This document shows positions 41,391-50,164 of a stretch of 64,000 nt of DNA, one piece after another. Both the position numbers and the translations under genes were made by a program. Location of the stretch: contig NZ_JARVKW010000031.1 of assembly GCF_029813775.1 (NCBI RefSeq), positions 16,111-80,110 of the forward strand, read 5' to 3'. The notes below the pieces were generated by a model that was given only the letters and a program-made list of their open reading frames with translations, was not told where the DNA came from and made no database searches. The stretch is from Streptomyces sp. DH24. Lineage in GTDB: Bacteria > Actinomycetota > Actinomycetes > Streptomycetales > Streptomycetaceae. Every line of letters begins with the position of its first letter. Position 1 is the stretch's first letter.

Positions 41391-43879
41391 GGCCGCACCT
41401 CGTCGGGAACGTCGTCCGGCACCCGGATGTCGAGCACGCACACGTCGTCCCGCCGCTCCTCCTCCAGCATCACGGCGAGCACCGGCTCCAGGGGCGAGTC
41501 CGTGTGGCCACCGTGCGCCTCGACGACCCGGGCGAGCCGCTCCAGGCCCCGGTCTATGGGCTCCTCGGGCCGCTCGACCAGGCCGTCCGTGAACATCAGC
41601 ACCCGGTCGCCCGGCCGGAGGAGGCACTCGCCCTCGTCGAAGACGGGCGTGGCGCTCGCCCCGAGCAGCACTCCTCTGGGCCGGTCGAGGAAGCTCGCCA
41701 CGCCGTCACGCAGCAGCAGGGGCGGCGGGTGACCCGCCTGCGCCCAGACCAGCCGGCGGCCCTCGGGCTGGTAGCGGGCGAGGACCATGGTCGCCGTGCC
41801 GTGCGAGTCGCGGGAGTGCAGCAGCAGCCTGTTGAGCCGGGTCAGCGCGCCGGTCAGCGACGAACCCGTGATGATCATGCCCTTGGCGGTGAACCGGAGC
41901 TGGGCCATGGTGGCGACGGCGTCGATGCCGTGCCCGGCGACGTCTCCGACGACGAACAGGGCCTCGCTGCCCGGCAGCTCGATGGCCGAGAACCAGTCGC
42001 CGCCGACGTTGACGCCCGACTGCGCGGGCAGATAGGCGACCTCGACGTGCAGCCCGGCCAGCCGCATGGACCGCTTCGGCAGCGGCAGCAGCGCGTGCTG
42101 GAGCCTTGCCGCCAGCGTCCGCTCGGCGCGCAGCACGTCGTGCTGCGTCAGGATGGCCCGCTCGCTCTCGTCCAGGGCCAGCTCCACCCGGCGCCGGGCG
42201 GTCAGGTCCTGTACGACGCCGTGCACCTCGACCGGGGTGCCGCTCATGTCCTCGACCGCCTCGGCGACGATGCGCAGGTGCCGCACGGCGCCCGCCGCCC
42301 TGACCCGGACCGGCAGGTCGAACGGCCGGCCGGTTTCCAGGAGTGTGTCGACGGCCCGCGCCAGCGCCGGCGCGTCCTCGGGCAGCGCGAGGTCGGACAG
42401 CTCGGCGAGGCGCACCGGGCCGTGCACGGGTTCCCGGCCGAACAGCGTGAAGACCTGGGACGACCAGGCCGCCTCCTGCGTGACGAGGTTCCAGTTCGCC
42501 CAGCCCAGGCTGCCCAGCCGCTGCAGATCCGCCAGCCGCTGCTCCTGCAGGTCGGAGGCGTCGTGCCGGAGCCAGGTGAGGACCAGCCGACCGTCCAGCC
42601 GCGTCACCCGGACCGCGTACGTGGACAGCTCGGCGATGCCCGCCACGACCTCCTGGTGCGCGAAGGGGGCGCCCTCGTAGGGCTCCCCGGTGGACAGGGT
42701 GCGCAGGCAGCCGCGCCACACCGGCTCGCGGCCCATGGGCGGGCAGGACTCCAGCAGCCGCCGGCCGGCCAGTTCGTCGTGGGGGCGGCCGAGGATGTCG
42801 CCGGCCTGCGGGGTCGCGGCGTCGATGCGGTAGTCCTCGACGCGTCCCGCCGGTGAGCGCAGCGGTGTGAGCAGCAGCGCCGCGACCGGCAGCGCGTCGA
42901 ACACGGACCGCGGGGAGGCCTCGGCCGTGCCGCCGGTGCCGCTGTCCTCCTGGCCGGGGCCGAACAGGCGCAGCGGGCCCGAGCACAGCAGGGCGGCGCC
43001 GCGCAGGTGCTCCCGGTGGCGGGGCGTGAAGGGGCCGGGGTGGGGGCGGAGCACGCCGACGCACACGTCGTCCGCGTTCGCGGCCGGCACCGGCAGCCAC
43101 GCCTGGGAGCGGTGGTGCCACGGCGGCAGGCCGACGGACGCCCTGCGGTCGTCGCCGGTGTCCTCCAGCCAGTGCGGCTCGCGGTCCCGCAGGGCGTCGA
43201 ACGCCGGGAAGCCGGGCAGCGGCGGCACATGGCGCCACTGGTCGGCGAGCGAGTCGTCGAGGCCGGCGTGCCCGACGAGCTCCAGCCCTCCGGAGGGCCG
43301 GCGGGCGTACAGCACGACCGTGTCGGCGCCGGTGTCCGGCGCGAGATGCTCCAGCAGGCACTCGGCGAGGTCCTGCGAACCGCCGACCCGTACGAGGGCC
43401 CGCCCCAGGCGCCCCAGGGCGGCCGCCACGTCGTCGGGGGAGGCGGCCTCGCCGGGCATTTCGGACCCGGACTCCGCAGCGGGCCGCGGGAACGTCTCGT
43501 ACTCGGGGGAACCGGACGTCTGCGCCGCGACCGGCGGAGGGGCCAGTCTGCCGAGCGTGAGCCAGCACTCCTCCAGCAGCGTCCGGCGCGCCGCCTTGGC
43601 TCCCTGCGCCAGGGTCTCGCGCGCGGCGTCCGGGGAGCAGCCGCTCGCGGCCATCACCGCGCCCACGGCCCGCTCCAGGACGGCCGAAGTCGCCGCCAGG
43701 TCGCGCAGCCGTTCCATCTCGGCGCGCTGCCTGGCGACCACCTTGGCCAGCGCGACCGTGTCCGGCGCGATACCGGGTTCGGTTGGGCTGGTGGGCTCGC
43801 TCGTCACGGGTTGAGCATCGCACACGCCCGTCGGTTCGATGACCGGCTCGACCACACGTAATCTGCCCGAGACAGGCAT
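41384..43879 (-). CDS. SpoIIE/PP2C phosphatase with ANTAR-like, GAF and PAS domains
   Basis: About 831 residues. An N-terminal helical segment (about 56-111; AVLERAVGAVMAASGCSPDAARETL) looks like an ANTAR RNA-binding domain. It is followed by a GAF region, two PAS-like regions, and a C-terminal SpoIIE phosphatase (VNVGGDWFSAIEL, VVGDVAGHGIDAVA, FTDGLVERP, DDVCVLDIRV). It lacks the HATPase domain of the 3379 gene. The start is uncertain: GTG 43921, ATG 43879 and GTG 43807 are all in frame and none has a strong ribosome site; all three leave the ANTAR-like region in place. A hypothetical gene precedes it closely on the same strand and may be cotranscribed. Confidence 0.85.
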   Translation of the reverse strand: MPVSGRLRVVEPVIEPTGVCDAQPVTSEPTSPTEPGIAPDTVALAKVVARQRAEMERLRDLAATSAVLERAVGAVMAASGCSPDAARETLAQGAKAARRTLLEECWLTLGRLAPPPVAAQTSGSPEYETFPRPAAESGSEMPGEAASPDDVAAALGRLGRALVRVGGSQDLAECLLEHLAPDTGADTVVLYARRPSGGLELVGHAGLDDSLADQWRHVPPLPGFPAFDALRDREPHWLEDTGDDRRASVGLPPWHHRSQAWLPVPAANADDVCVGVLRPHPGPFTPRHREHLRGAALLCSGPLRLFGPGQEDSGTGGTAEASPRSVFDALPVAALLLTPLRSPAGRVEDYRIDAATPQAGDILGRPHDELAGRRLLESCPPMGREPVWRGCLRTLSTGEPYEGAPFAHQEVVAGIAELSTYAVRVTRLDGRLVLTWLRHDASDLQEQRLADLQRLGSLGWANWNLVTQEAAWSSQVFTLFGREPVHGPVRLAELSDLALPEDAPALARAVDTLLETGRPFDLPVRVRAAGAVRHLRIVAEAVEDMSGTPVEVHGVVQDLTARRRVELALDESERAILTQHDVLRAERTLAARLQHALLPLPKRSMRLAGLHVEVAYLPAQSGVNVGGDWFSAIELPGSEALFVVGDVAGHGIDAVATMAQLRFTAKGMIITGSSLTGALTRLNRLLLHSRDSHGTATMVLARYQPEGRRLVWAQAGHPPPLLLRDGVASFLDRPRGVLLGASATPVFDEGECLLRPGDRVLMFTDGLVERPEEPIDRGLERLARVVEAHGGHTDSPLEPVLAVMLEEERRDDVCVLDIRVPDDVPDEVRPQ

Positions 43880-43924
43880 CCCATCGGCGGAAACGTCCCC
43901 GGCGCCGGGCCCGGACGGCACTGC

Positions 43925-44305
43925 TCAGCGGGCCGAGCCGTGCTCCGTCAGCGCCTGGGTGACGGCCCGGACACTTCGCGCGATGTGCTGCAGTTGCAGC
44001 ACCTCGGCCGCGTACAGCTTGATGGTGTGCTCGATCACGGACTCGTGCAGGCCGAGCCGGGGCAGGTCGGCCCGTGCGGTTCGCAGGGCGGTGCGGGCCA
44101 CCCGGATCTCCTGCTCGACCTGGATCTGCGCGTGCCGGGCGAGGAGCACGGGGTGTCGCAGCAGCGCGGGGTAGCCGCCGTAGCGCGCGGGGACGAGTTC
44201 GCGCAGCCACCTGACCGCCGAGCGCTCCCAGTCGAAACTGCCGGGGGTCTTGACCTGGCACGGCCAGTCCGGGCTGATGCGCGTGGACGTCAGGGGCATG
44301 ATCAT
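43925..44305 (-). CDS. Hypothetical protein upstream of SpoIIE phosphatase (126 aa)
   Basis: A 126-residue soluble protein with a short N-terminus (MIMPLTSTRISPDWPC) and a long helical body (RHPVLLARHAQIQVEQEIRVARTALRTARADL, then VIEHTIKLYAAEVLQLQHIARSVRAVTQALTEH). The heptad-like pattern suggests a helical bundle or coiled coil. I do not recognise the family by name. It ends just before the longest possible start of the phosphatase, so the two likely form an operon, which may point to a role in the same signalling pathway. Confidence 0.66.
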   Translation of the reverse strand: MIMPLTSTRISPDWPCQVKTPGSFDWERSAVRWLRELVPARYGGYPALLRHPVLLARHAQIQVEQEIRVARTALRTARADLPRLGLHESVIEHTIKLYAAEVLQLQHIARSVRAVTQALTEHGSAR

Positions 44306-44490
44306 CGCTTCCGGTGGTGCGGTGTCGTCGGGGCGCGACGGGGCGGAGGCGGCCCCGGCCTAGGGGATGACCGGGACCGCCACGGGCTCTCGCGCAGGCG
44401 AGGCCCGGTGGAACACCCGGAGCCGGGGCGGGTGGGAGTCGGCGGCGGGTGTTCGTGCAGCGTGAGCAGTATTTATATATGCCGTTGGCT

Positions 44491-44519
44491 TTGCAAGGCG
44501 TATGAAAACATTCATGCGC
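44491..44519. promoter_or_regulatory. AT-rich inverted repeat upstream of the hypothetical/phosphatase operon
   Basis: In an AT-rich pocket (44467-44520) the arms GCGTATGAA (44498-44506) and TTCATGCGC (44511-44519) match at 8 of 9 positions around AACA. On the minus strand TTGCAA (44491-44496) with AATACT about 17 bp downstream could be a promoter for the gene at 44305. The inverted repeat lies just upstream of that -35, so it may be an activator or repressor site. Confidence 0.5.
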
Positions 44520-44592
44520 GATGGAACGGGCTGCTCCCCGTGCGTGCCCGTACGCGGGGAATTCCCCCAGGACCTCAACGGCCCGCGCCCGC

Positions 44593-45510
44593 TCAGTCCT
44601 TGAGGAAGAACTGGTGCTCGTCGGCGACCTGCTCGTACTCCTCCAGGCGTGCCTGCGTCCGCTCCGGATCGGCGTCCGTCATGGCCTGCAGCAGCGCCGC
44701 GCACATCACGCCCGGCGCCGCGTAGGAGTCGAACACCAGCCGGGAGCCCGTGCCGGTGGCGAAGGTGACGTCGGCCTCGTCCACGAGCGGGCCGAGCGCC
44801 AGGTCGGTGACGAGAGCCACCTTGAGACCGGCCCGCCGCGCGACCCGCACCGCGCCCAGCGTCTCGTGGGCGTGCCGGGGCAGGGAGAACGCCAGCACCC
44901 AGGTGCCGCCCGCCTCGCGGGACTGCAGCAGCGCGTCGTAGGCGACGGTGCCGCCGCGTGTGACGAGCCGTACGTCGGGGTGGATGCGGCGGGCGGCGTA
45001 GGCGAAGTACTCGGCGAGCGACACGGAGATGCGCAGGCCCAGCACCGTCAGCGGCATGGACCCGGACAGCTTCCGGCCGACGTCGATGACTCGGTCGGGG
45101 TCGGCGAGGTCCCGGCGCAGGTTCTCCAGGTTGTCGATCTCGGCGTCGACGGCCGCCTGCAACTCGTTGGCGCGGTTCTCCTCGCCGGGGCCGCCCGCGA
45201 ATGTGCCGAGCGCGATCGCCTGGAGGCGTTCCCGCAGCGCGGGATAACCGCTGAAACCGACGGCCGACGCGAAGCGCGTCACCGAGGGCTGGCTGACACC
45301 CACCCGGTCCGCGAGGTCGGTGATCGACAGGAACGCCGCCTCGGTGATGTGCTCGATGAGGTACTGGGCGATGCGCCGCTGTCCCGGGGAGAGCCGGGGC
45401 CGGTCGAACAGGGCGCGCAGCTGGGAGGTCGGGGAGGGCTCCGCCACGGGCGCCGTCCTTCCCGAGGTGATCGCGGACGCCTGTGCGCGTGCCTGCTGCG
45501 GCGATGGCAC
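44593..45510 (-). CDS. MurR/RpiR-family transcriptional regulator
   Basis: A 305-residue regulator with an N-terminal HTH_6 domain (LSPGQRRIAQYLIEHITEAAFLSITDLADRVGVSQPSVTRFASAVGF) and a C-terminal SIS phosphosugar-binding domain (about 130-270; VLGLRISVSLAEYFAYAARRI, VLAFSLPRHAHETLGAVRVARRAG). Family members sense sugar phosphates such as GlcNAc-derived compounds. GTG 45510 has AAGGAGG 7 nt upstream, better than the ATG 45546. The regulated operon is not evident in the immediate surroundings. Confidence 0.88.
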   Translation of the reverse strand: MPSPQQARAQASAITSGRTAPVAEPSPTSQLRALFDRPRLSPGQRRIAQYLIEHITEAAFLSITDLADRVGVSQPSVTRFASAVGFSGYPALRERLQAIALGTFAGGPGEENRANELQAAVDAEIDNLENLRRDLADPDRVIDVGRKLSGSMPLTVLGLRISVSLAEYFAYAARRIHPDVRLVTRGGTVAYDALLQSREAGGTWVLAFSLPRHAHETLGAVRVARRAGLKVALVTDLALGPLVDEADVTFATGTGSRLVFDSYAAPGVMCAALLQAMTDADPERTQARLEEYEQVADEHQFFLKD

Positions 45511-45693
45511 CGGTGCGCCTCCTTCGTCTCCCACAGCGTTCAACATAGCTCACCGACCGTCCTGACCAGGGCCGGTGACCGGGCCTCGGGCACAGCACGG
45601 AAGTGCCGCCGGGAACGCCGGGGGATAGGCGCGGACCGGGCGGGAACCCGGCGCGGGGAAGATCCGCACCCGACGACAGAAGGAGTCACCGTC

Positions 45694-45882
45694 ATGACGG
45701 TCCCCGAGGAGAACCGGGCGAAGACCGACAGCACCGACGAGGTCCTGGACGACCGCCGCGGCCGGCCGGGCGGGCAGGGACACGACGAGGACGCCGGCCG
45801 CCCGCCCGGCGCCACCGGCCGGACCCTGCGCGAGGCGCTGGAGGAGGCTCACGTCCGGCCCGACGACTACGACGAGAAGTAG
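45694..45882 (+). CDS. Small acidic hydrophilic protein (62 aa)
   Basis: A 62-residue protein with a strong ribosome site (AGAAGGAG, 8 nt before ATG 45694). It is disordered and charged (NRAKTDSTDEVLDDRRGRPG) with a helical segment TLREALEEAHVRPDDYDEK at the end. No known domain is recognised. It ends 39 bp before the FhaA-N-like gene on the same strand, so they are probably cotranscribed. Confidence 0.68.
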   Translation: MTVPEENRAKTDSTDEVLDDRRGRPGGQGHDEDAGRPPGATGRTLREALEEAHVRPDDYDEK

Positions 45883-45921
45883 ACGGGTGCGACGCGGACG
45901 ACAGCGGCAGGAGACCACCAC

Positions 45922-46326
45922 ATGAGCGCGCTCACCGCGCTGGAACAAGCCCTGGAAGACCGATGGGAGGCCCTGTGGGCCCGCCTCCTGGACAAGGAAC
46001 CGGTCGAACTCCTCGACGCGCTGCGGGAGGAGTGCGACAGCAACGCCCTGGTCTGCGCCGAGGGCCGGAAGATGGCCCCCAACGTGTACGCCGTCGAACT
46101 CGACCGCGCCGTGCACGACGAACTCGCCCGCCGCGGCAGCCGGGTGGACCAGGCGCTCACCGACAGTCTGGCCCGGCACGGCGAACAGCGGGGATACACC
46201 TGGCCGGGACCCCTCACGGTGCACGTCACCCGGTCCTCGCACGTGCCCAACGGCCGCTACCGCGTGGCCAGCGCCGTCATGTCGCACGTCAGCGCGGACG
46301 GCATTCCGGACCCCGGGAGCGGGTGA
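45922..46326 (+). CDS. Stand-alone FhaA N-terminal domain (DUF3662) protein
   Basis: A 134-residue protein that matches the N-terminal domain of FhaA: LEQALEDRWEALWARLLDKEPVELLDALREECD, NVYAVELDRAVHDELARR, RHGEQRGYTWPGPLTVHVTRS and GRYRVASA. In FhaA this domain is followed by a linker and an FHA domain and works with the serine/threonine kinases and MviN in cell-wall control. Here the chain ends right after the domain with no FHA part. What it binds is unknown; competition with FhaA or an adaptor role are possible. It follows the small acidic protein by 39 bp. Confidence 0.8.
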   Translation: MSALTALEQALEDRWEALWARLLDKEPVELLDALREECDSNALVCAEGRKMAPNVYAVELDRAVHDELARRGSRVDQALTDSLARHGEQRGYTWPGPLTVHVTRSSHVPNGRYRVASAVMSHVSADGIPDPGSG

Positions 46327-46336
46327 CCGGCGGGCG

Positions 46337-46800
46337 TCAGCGGCGGTAAATCGTGATCGAGTGGCCGACGTCGTCGGCCAGGCGGGCGCCGGCGAGCAGC
46401 GCGGCCGGCCGGCCCGTCGCCCTGCCGGCGGCCGAGTCCGGCACGGCGAGCAGCCCCCGTACCTGACGGGCGGGCACCTTCCGGGGGTCGGACGCGTCGG
46501 TGCCGAAACCGGCGGCGGGCACGTCGAGCGTCGCCGGCGAGCCGTGCGCGACGACATCGGCGGAGAAGGCGTACAGCGCGAGGGCCCCGGGAGGGCCGCC
46601 AACCCGGCGCACGCGTCGGCCACTTACCGGGCGCAGGCGAACACCACCAGCCCGAACAGCAGCGTCAGCGCGATCACCGGAAGACGCGCCCAGAGCATCA
46701 GCAGCCACGGGCCGTTGCCGGACTCGTCCAGCAGGTGCCGCCCCAGCGCCCCCTGATCGCCGGTGAACACGGAATCCAGGCGCGCACCGGCGAGCGCGCA
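46337..46800 (-). pseudogene. Remnant of a GT39/PMT-like membrane protein gene
   Basis: Two adjacent phases carry matching parts of one protein. One reads SVFTGDQGALGRHLLDESGN and PWLLMLWARLPVIALTLLFGLVVFACA and hits a stop at 46624. The next phase continues GGPPGALALYAFSADVVAHG-PATLDVPAAGFG, the well-known continuation in actinobacterial GT39-type glycosyltransferases. Beyond that the sequence jumps to a short tail resembling the C-terminus (GARLADDVGHSITIYRR), suggesting an internal deletion of most of the protein. The N-terminus is also missing. It is convergent with the DUF3662 gene. Confidence 0.62.
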
Positions 46801-46892
46801 CCCGCGCCGACGATCACCTGCCGTCGTCCGCCGCCTTCCGTCGCACCGACGGATACGGCCCGCGACCGGCCGGAGTTCATTGCGGCACTCTC

Positions 46893-47555
46893 TCAGGCGC
46901 GGGCGTCCAGGCACGGCAGCGCGGCCGCCGGCACGACGAGGTCGGCGCGGTCCCGGGTCGCGGCGACCAGGTCGGCGTTGCGCTGGTCGGTGCCCAGCGT
47001 CCAGGCCACCGCCTCGTCGTGGGCCTTGCCGAACTCCTCGTGCCGGGCGACCAGCCGCCGGACGCGCTCCTCCTCGTCCAGCTCGCAGAACCACACCTCG
47101 TCGAGCTGTGCCCGCACCCGCGGCCAGGCGCCGTCGTCCAGCAGCAGGTAGTTGCCCTCCGTCACCACCAGCCGGGCCGCCGGCGGCACCGGGACGGCGC
47201 CCGCGACCGGCTGCTCCAGCACGCGTTCGAAGCCGGGCGCGTACACCACGTCGTCGTACGGCTCCTCGCGCAGCCGCCGCAGCAGGGCCGCGTACCCGGC
47301 CGCGTCGAAGGTGTCGGGGGCGCCCTTGCGGTCGCGGCGGCCGAGCCGCTCCAGCTCGGCGTCCGCCAGATGGAAGCCGTCCATGGGGACGTGCGCGACC
47401 CAGGGGTCGCCGTCCCCGTTCAGGGCCCGCACCAGATGCTCGGCCAGCGTCGTCTTGCCCGCGCCGGGGCTGCCCGTGACGCCGAGGACCGCGCGCCGCC
47501 CGGCACGGGGCAGGGCACGGGCCCGGCTGAGGAGATCGTCGAAAGTCAGCGGCAC
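46893..47555 (-). CDS. Uridine kinase-like nucleoside/vitamin kinase
   Basis: A 220-residue P-loop protein related to uridine and pantothenate kinases. Walker A is GVTGSPGAGKTTLAEHLV; VAHVPMDGFHLADAELERLGRRDRKGAPDTFD and VVYAPGFERVLEQPVAGAV match the substrate-binding region; VVTEGNYLLLDDGAWPRV is the Walker B segment; WTLGTDQRNADLVAATR is the C-terminal loop. The phosphate acceptor cannot be named. GTG 47555 is chosen at the domain boundary; an upstream start at 47606 is possible. Confidence 0.82.
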   Translation of the reverse strand: MPLTFDDLLSRARALPRAGRRAVLGVTGSPGAGKTTLAEHLVRALNGDGDPWVAHVPMDGFHLADAELERLGRRDRKGAPDTFDAAGYAALLRRLREEPYDDVVYAPGFERVLEQPVAGAVPVPPAARLVVTEGNYLLLDDGAWPRVRAQLDEVWFCELDEEERVRRLVARHEEFGKAHDEAVAWTLGTDQRNADLVAATRDRADLVVPAAALPCLDARA

Positions 47556-47754
47556 ACGCAGAGTGTGGCATCCGGCGCCCCGGAGCCGGAACGCCGGAAG
47601 CCGCACGCGGGACGGGACTGTGGGGCACCTGGCCGAATCCCGCGCGACGCGCCCCGCACAGCGGAGTTAGCTTGACGGTGATTTCCCCGCAATTCGCCCT
47701 CAGTCCTTCCAAAGGGCGAGAAATCCTACGACGTACCCAGTAGAGGGGTGGACG

Positions 47755-49227
47755 ATGGCCGGTGGCACCGACGCCATCCTCGTGGCGATGCGACGACACG
47801 CACCGGCGAGCCAACCCGGCGTGCCCCGCCGGGAACACGGCACCCGCCTGCTCATGGCGGTGGCCGCCCTGTTCACGCTGGCCCAACTCGTTCTCGTACG
47901 CCCCGGCCTGGGCCTCGGCTGGGACGAGACCGTGTACGTCAGCCAGGTCAGTCCCCAGTCGCCGGCGGCGTTCTTCAGCGCGCCGCGCTCCCGCGGCGTC
48001 ACCCTGCTCGTGGCGCCGGTCGCATCCTGGTCGACGTCCACGCCCTTGCTGCGCGTCTACCTAGCCGTGCTCTCCGGTGTCGCTCTCTACCTCGCCCTGC
48101 GCGCCTGGCGCGGGCTGTTCCCGCCCCGCGTACTGGCCGCCGCGGGCGCGCTGTTCGCCTCCCTGTGGATCACCCTGTTCTACGGCCCGCAGGCGATGCC
48201 GAACCTCTGGGTCGCGTTCGGAGCCCTGATCTGCGTCGGGTGCTTCCTGCGGGCCCGCGCCGACCGCGCCGCCCTGTGGGGCGTCGCCGGCGGCGCACTG
48301 CTGATGGCCCTGATGAGGCCCATGGACGCCGTGTGGGTGACCGTTCCGCTGCTCGTCCTCGCCGTCGCCGCCCGCCACTGGCGCACCCTGCTCGTGCTCC
48401 TCGGGAGCCTCGCGGCCGGGGCCGCCGAGTGGGTGATCGAGGCCTACGTCGGCTTCGGCGGCCTCACCGAACGCCTCAACGAGGCCTCCCGCGTCCAGGG
48501 CCACCTCGGCTGGTACTTCGCCGTCGACGACCAGATGCGCAGCCTCGGCGGACGGGCGCTGTGCCGGCCGTGCGTCGGATCGCTGCCGCACCCGGCGTTG
48601 GCGCTGTGGTGGTTCGCGCTGCCGGTGCTGGCCGCCCTCGGGCTGGCCGTCGCGATCCGCGCCGGGCGCGCCGCGCGCACCCTGGTCCCGCTGGCCTGCG
48701 CCACCACCGCCGCCGTGCCGTACCTGTTCATGATCGGCTACGCGGCGCCCCGCTTCCTGCTGCCCGCCTACGCCCTGCTGGCCCTCGCCGTCGCGGACGC
48801 GCTGCGGCACCTGGTCACCGCGCCGCGCGGCCGATGGCGTACGGCTTCCGTGGCACTGGTCGCGATCGGGCTGGCCGGGCACCTGGCCGTGCAGTACGCC
48901 GTCCTCGCGCACACCGTCGGCCGCAACACCGCCGACCGCGAGGCCTGGACCCGCACCGCCGCCGGCCTGCACCGGCTGGGCGTCCGGCCGCCCTGCCTGC
49001 TCACCGGGCACGAGGCCATCCCGATCGGCTACTACTCCGGCTGCGCCTCGGCCGCGACCAGGGGCAACAACGCCAACTCCACCGTCGCCGAGATCCGGGG
49101 CACCGCGCGCCGCATCCCGGTCGCCCACCTGACGGTGCCGGGCGGCATCCCGGCCGGTTACGCCCGCGACTGGACCCGACACCGGGTGGAGGACCTGCGG
49201 GTGTACGTGGCGCCCGTCCCTCGGTGA
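47755..49227 (+). CDS. GT-C-type polytopic membrane protein, probable glycosyltransferase
   Basis: A 490-residue protein with about 10-11 membrane helices. The first extracytoplasmic loop starts LGWDETVYVSQVSPQSP, which carries the acidic Asp-Glu pair expected in GT-C/PMT glycosyltransferases acting on polyprenyl-linked sugars. A cysteine-containing soluble tail (CLLTGHEAIPIGYYSGCASAA) follows. The donor and acceptor are unknown. GAGGGGTGG lies just before ATG 47755. It is near, and distantly reminiscent of, the GT39-like remnant at 46337. Confidence 0.76.
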   Translation: MAGGTDAILVAMRRHAPASQPGVPRREHGTRLLMAVAALFTLAQLVLVRPGLGLGWDETVYVSQVSPQSPAAFFSAPRSRGVTLLVAPVASWSTSTPLLRVYLAVLSGVALYLALRAWRGLFPPRVLAAAGALFASLWITLFYGPQAMPNLWVAFGALICVGCFLRARADRAALWGVAGGALLMALMRPMDAVWVTVPLLVLAVAARHWRTLLVLLGSLAAGAAEWVIEAYVGFGGLTERLNEASRVQGHLGWYFAVDDQMRSLGGRALCRPCVGSLPHPALALWWFALPVLAALGLAVAIRAGRAARTLVPLACATTAAVPYLFMIGYAAPRFLLPAYALLALAVADALRHLVTAPRGRWRTASVALVAIGLAGHLAVQYAVLAHTVGRNTADREAWTRTAAGLHRLGVRPPCLLTGHEAIPIGYYSGCASAATRGNNANSTVAEIRGTARRIPVAHLTVPGGIPAGYARDWTRHRVEDLRVYVAPVPR

Positions 49228-49388
49228 GGGCCTTGCCGGTGGCGGCGTTCACGGAGACGGGGAGCCTGCGGGAGACGGGTGTCACCCGCGCCGTCGGGAC
49301 CCGCCGAGGTTAGGGGCCGCGCATCGGGAAACGCGGATCAGGACATACCGCACGACACGAGTCGACGCAGCGCCCCAGGGAGGCACAC

Positions 49389-49874
49389 ATGGGCACGGAA
49401 CCGATGGCGGACGACGCGTACCAGCCCACCGGGACCAACGAGGAGCAGGAGGACGCCGCGCCCCTCGACATGCAGGACGCCGTCGACGAACGGACCTACG
49501 ACGACACGCTGGACGAGGGCTACTCCCCGCCGGAGAAGCCCCTCGGCGTGACCAGGCACGGCACCACCGCCGCCGAGCAGCACGAGGGCGAGACCCTGGA
49601 CGAGCGGCTCGCCCAGGAGCAGCCCGAGGAGTACGCGCCCGCCGGGGACGGCGTGGGCGACCTGCCGGGCGGCGAGGGCGAACCGGTCGACCCCGAGGCG
49701 GGCACGGAGCGCGCCGGACGGCTGGTGGCCCCGGACGAGGGGGCGCACACGGACACCACGAAGGAGGCCGTCGCCGCCGACGTGGGCATCGACGGGGGTG
49801 CCGCGGGCGCGGAGGAGGCCGCCATGCACGTCGTGGAGGACGAGACGGCGCTGCCGGACGAGCGGGACACCTGA
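49389..49874 (+). CDS. DUF5709-family acidic protein
   Basis: A 161-residue acidic, hydrophilic protein. The block DERTYDDTLDEGYSPPEKPLGVTRHGTTAAEQHEGETLDERLAQEQPE is the DUF5709 hallmark. The remainder is Glu/Gly-rich with THTDTTKE-like sequence near the end. Function is unknown; such proteins are widespread in Streptomyces and look intrinsically disordered. GGGAGG lies 5 nt before ATG 49389. A perfect terminator hairpin follows at 49901. Confidence 0.84.
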   Translation: MGTEPMADDAYQPTGTNEEQEDAAPLDMQDAVDERTYDDTLDEGYSPPEKPLGVTRHGTTAAEQHEGETLDERLAQEQPEEYAPAGDGVGDLPGGEGEPVDPEAGTERAGRLVAPDEGAHTDTTKEAVAADVGIDGGAAGAEEAAMHVVEDETALPDERDT

Positions 49875-49900
49875 CGCGCCGTCCCGCGGACGCACCGTCC

Positions 49901-49938
49901 CGGGGAGCCCGCCGAGCCACGGCCCGGCGGGCTCCCCG
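49901..49938. terminator. Bidirectional terminator hairpin
   Basis: Perfect 14-bp stem (CGGGGAGCCCGCCG and complement) with a 10-nt loop, between the convergent DUF5709 and 68-aa genes. Confidence 0.78.
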
Positions 49939-49957
49939 CGTGCAGGGGTTGCCGGGG

Positions 49958-50164
49958 TCAGGGCAGCAGCTTGTCGAGGGCCGCGGGGCCCTCCGCCGCC
50001 AGCTTGCGCTTGGCCCATTCCAGGTTGCGGGGGGTGAGGTCCCGGCCCGCGGCCAGTACCAGGTCCTCCGGTGACACCTCGGTGCCGGTGCGGGCGTGGA
50101 GCAGGCCGTCCGGGGTGGTGCGGTCCTCGGGCGGCCGGGACGCGTCGGGCTGTGACGTCGACAT
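49958..50164 (-). CDS. Small hydrophilic protein (68 aa)
   Basis: A 68-residue protein with a disordered charged front (QPDASRPPEDRTTPDG) and a helical end (EVSPEDLVLAAGRDLTPRNLEWAKRKLAAEGPAALDKLL). GAGGAG lies 9 nt before ATG 50164, which supports translation. The family is common in streptomycetes but has no assigned role. It is convergent with the DUF5709 gene and separated from it by a hairpin. Confidence 0.72.
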   Translation of the reverse strand: MSTSQPDASRPPEDRTTPDGLLHARTGTEVSPEDLVLAAGRDLTPRNLEWAKRKLAAEGPAALDKLLP

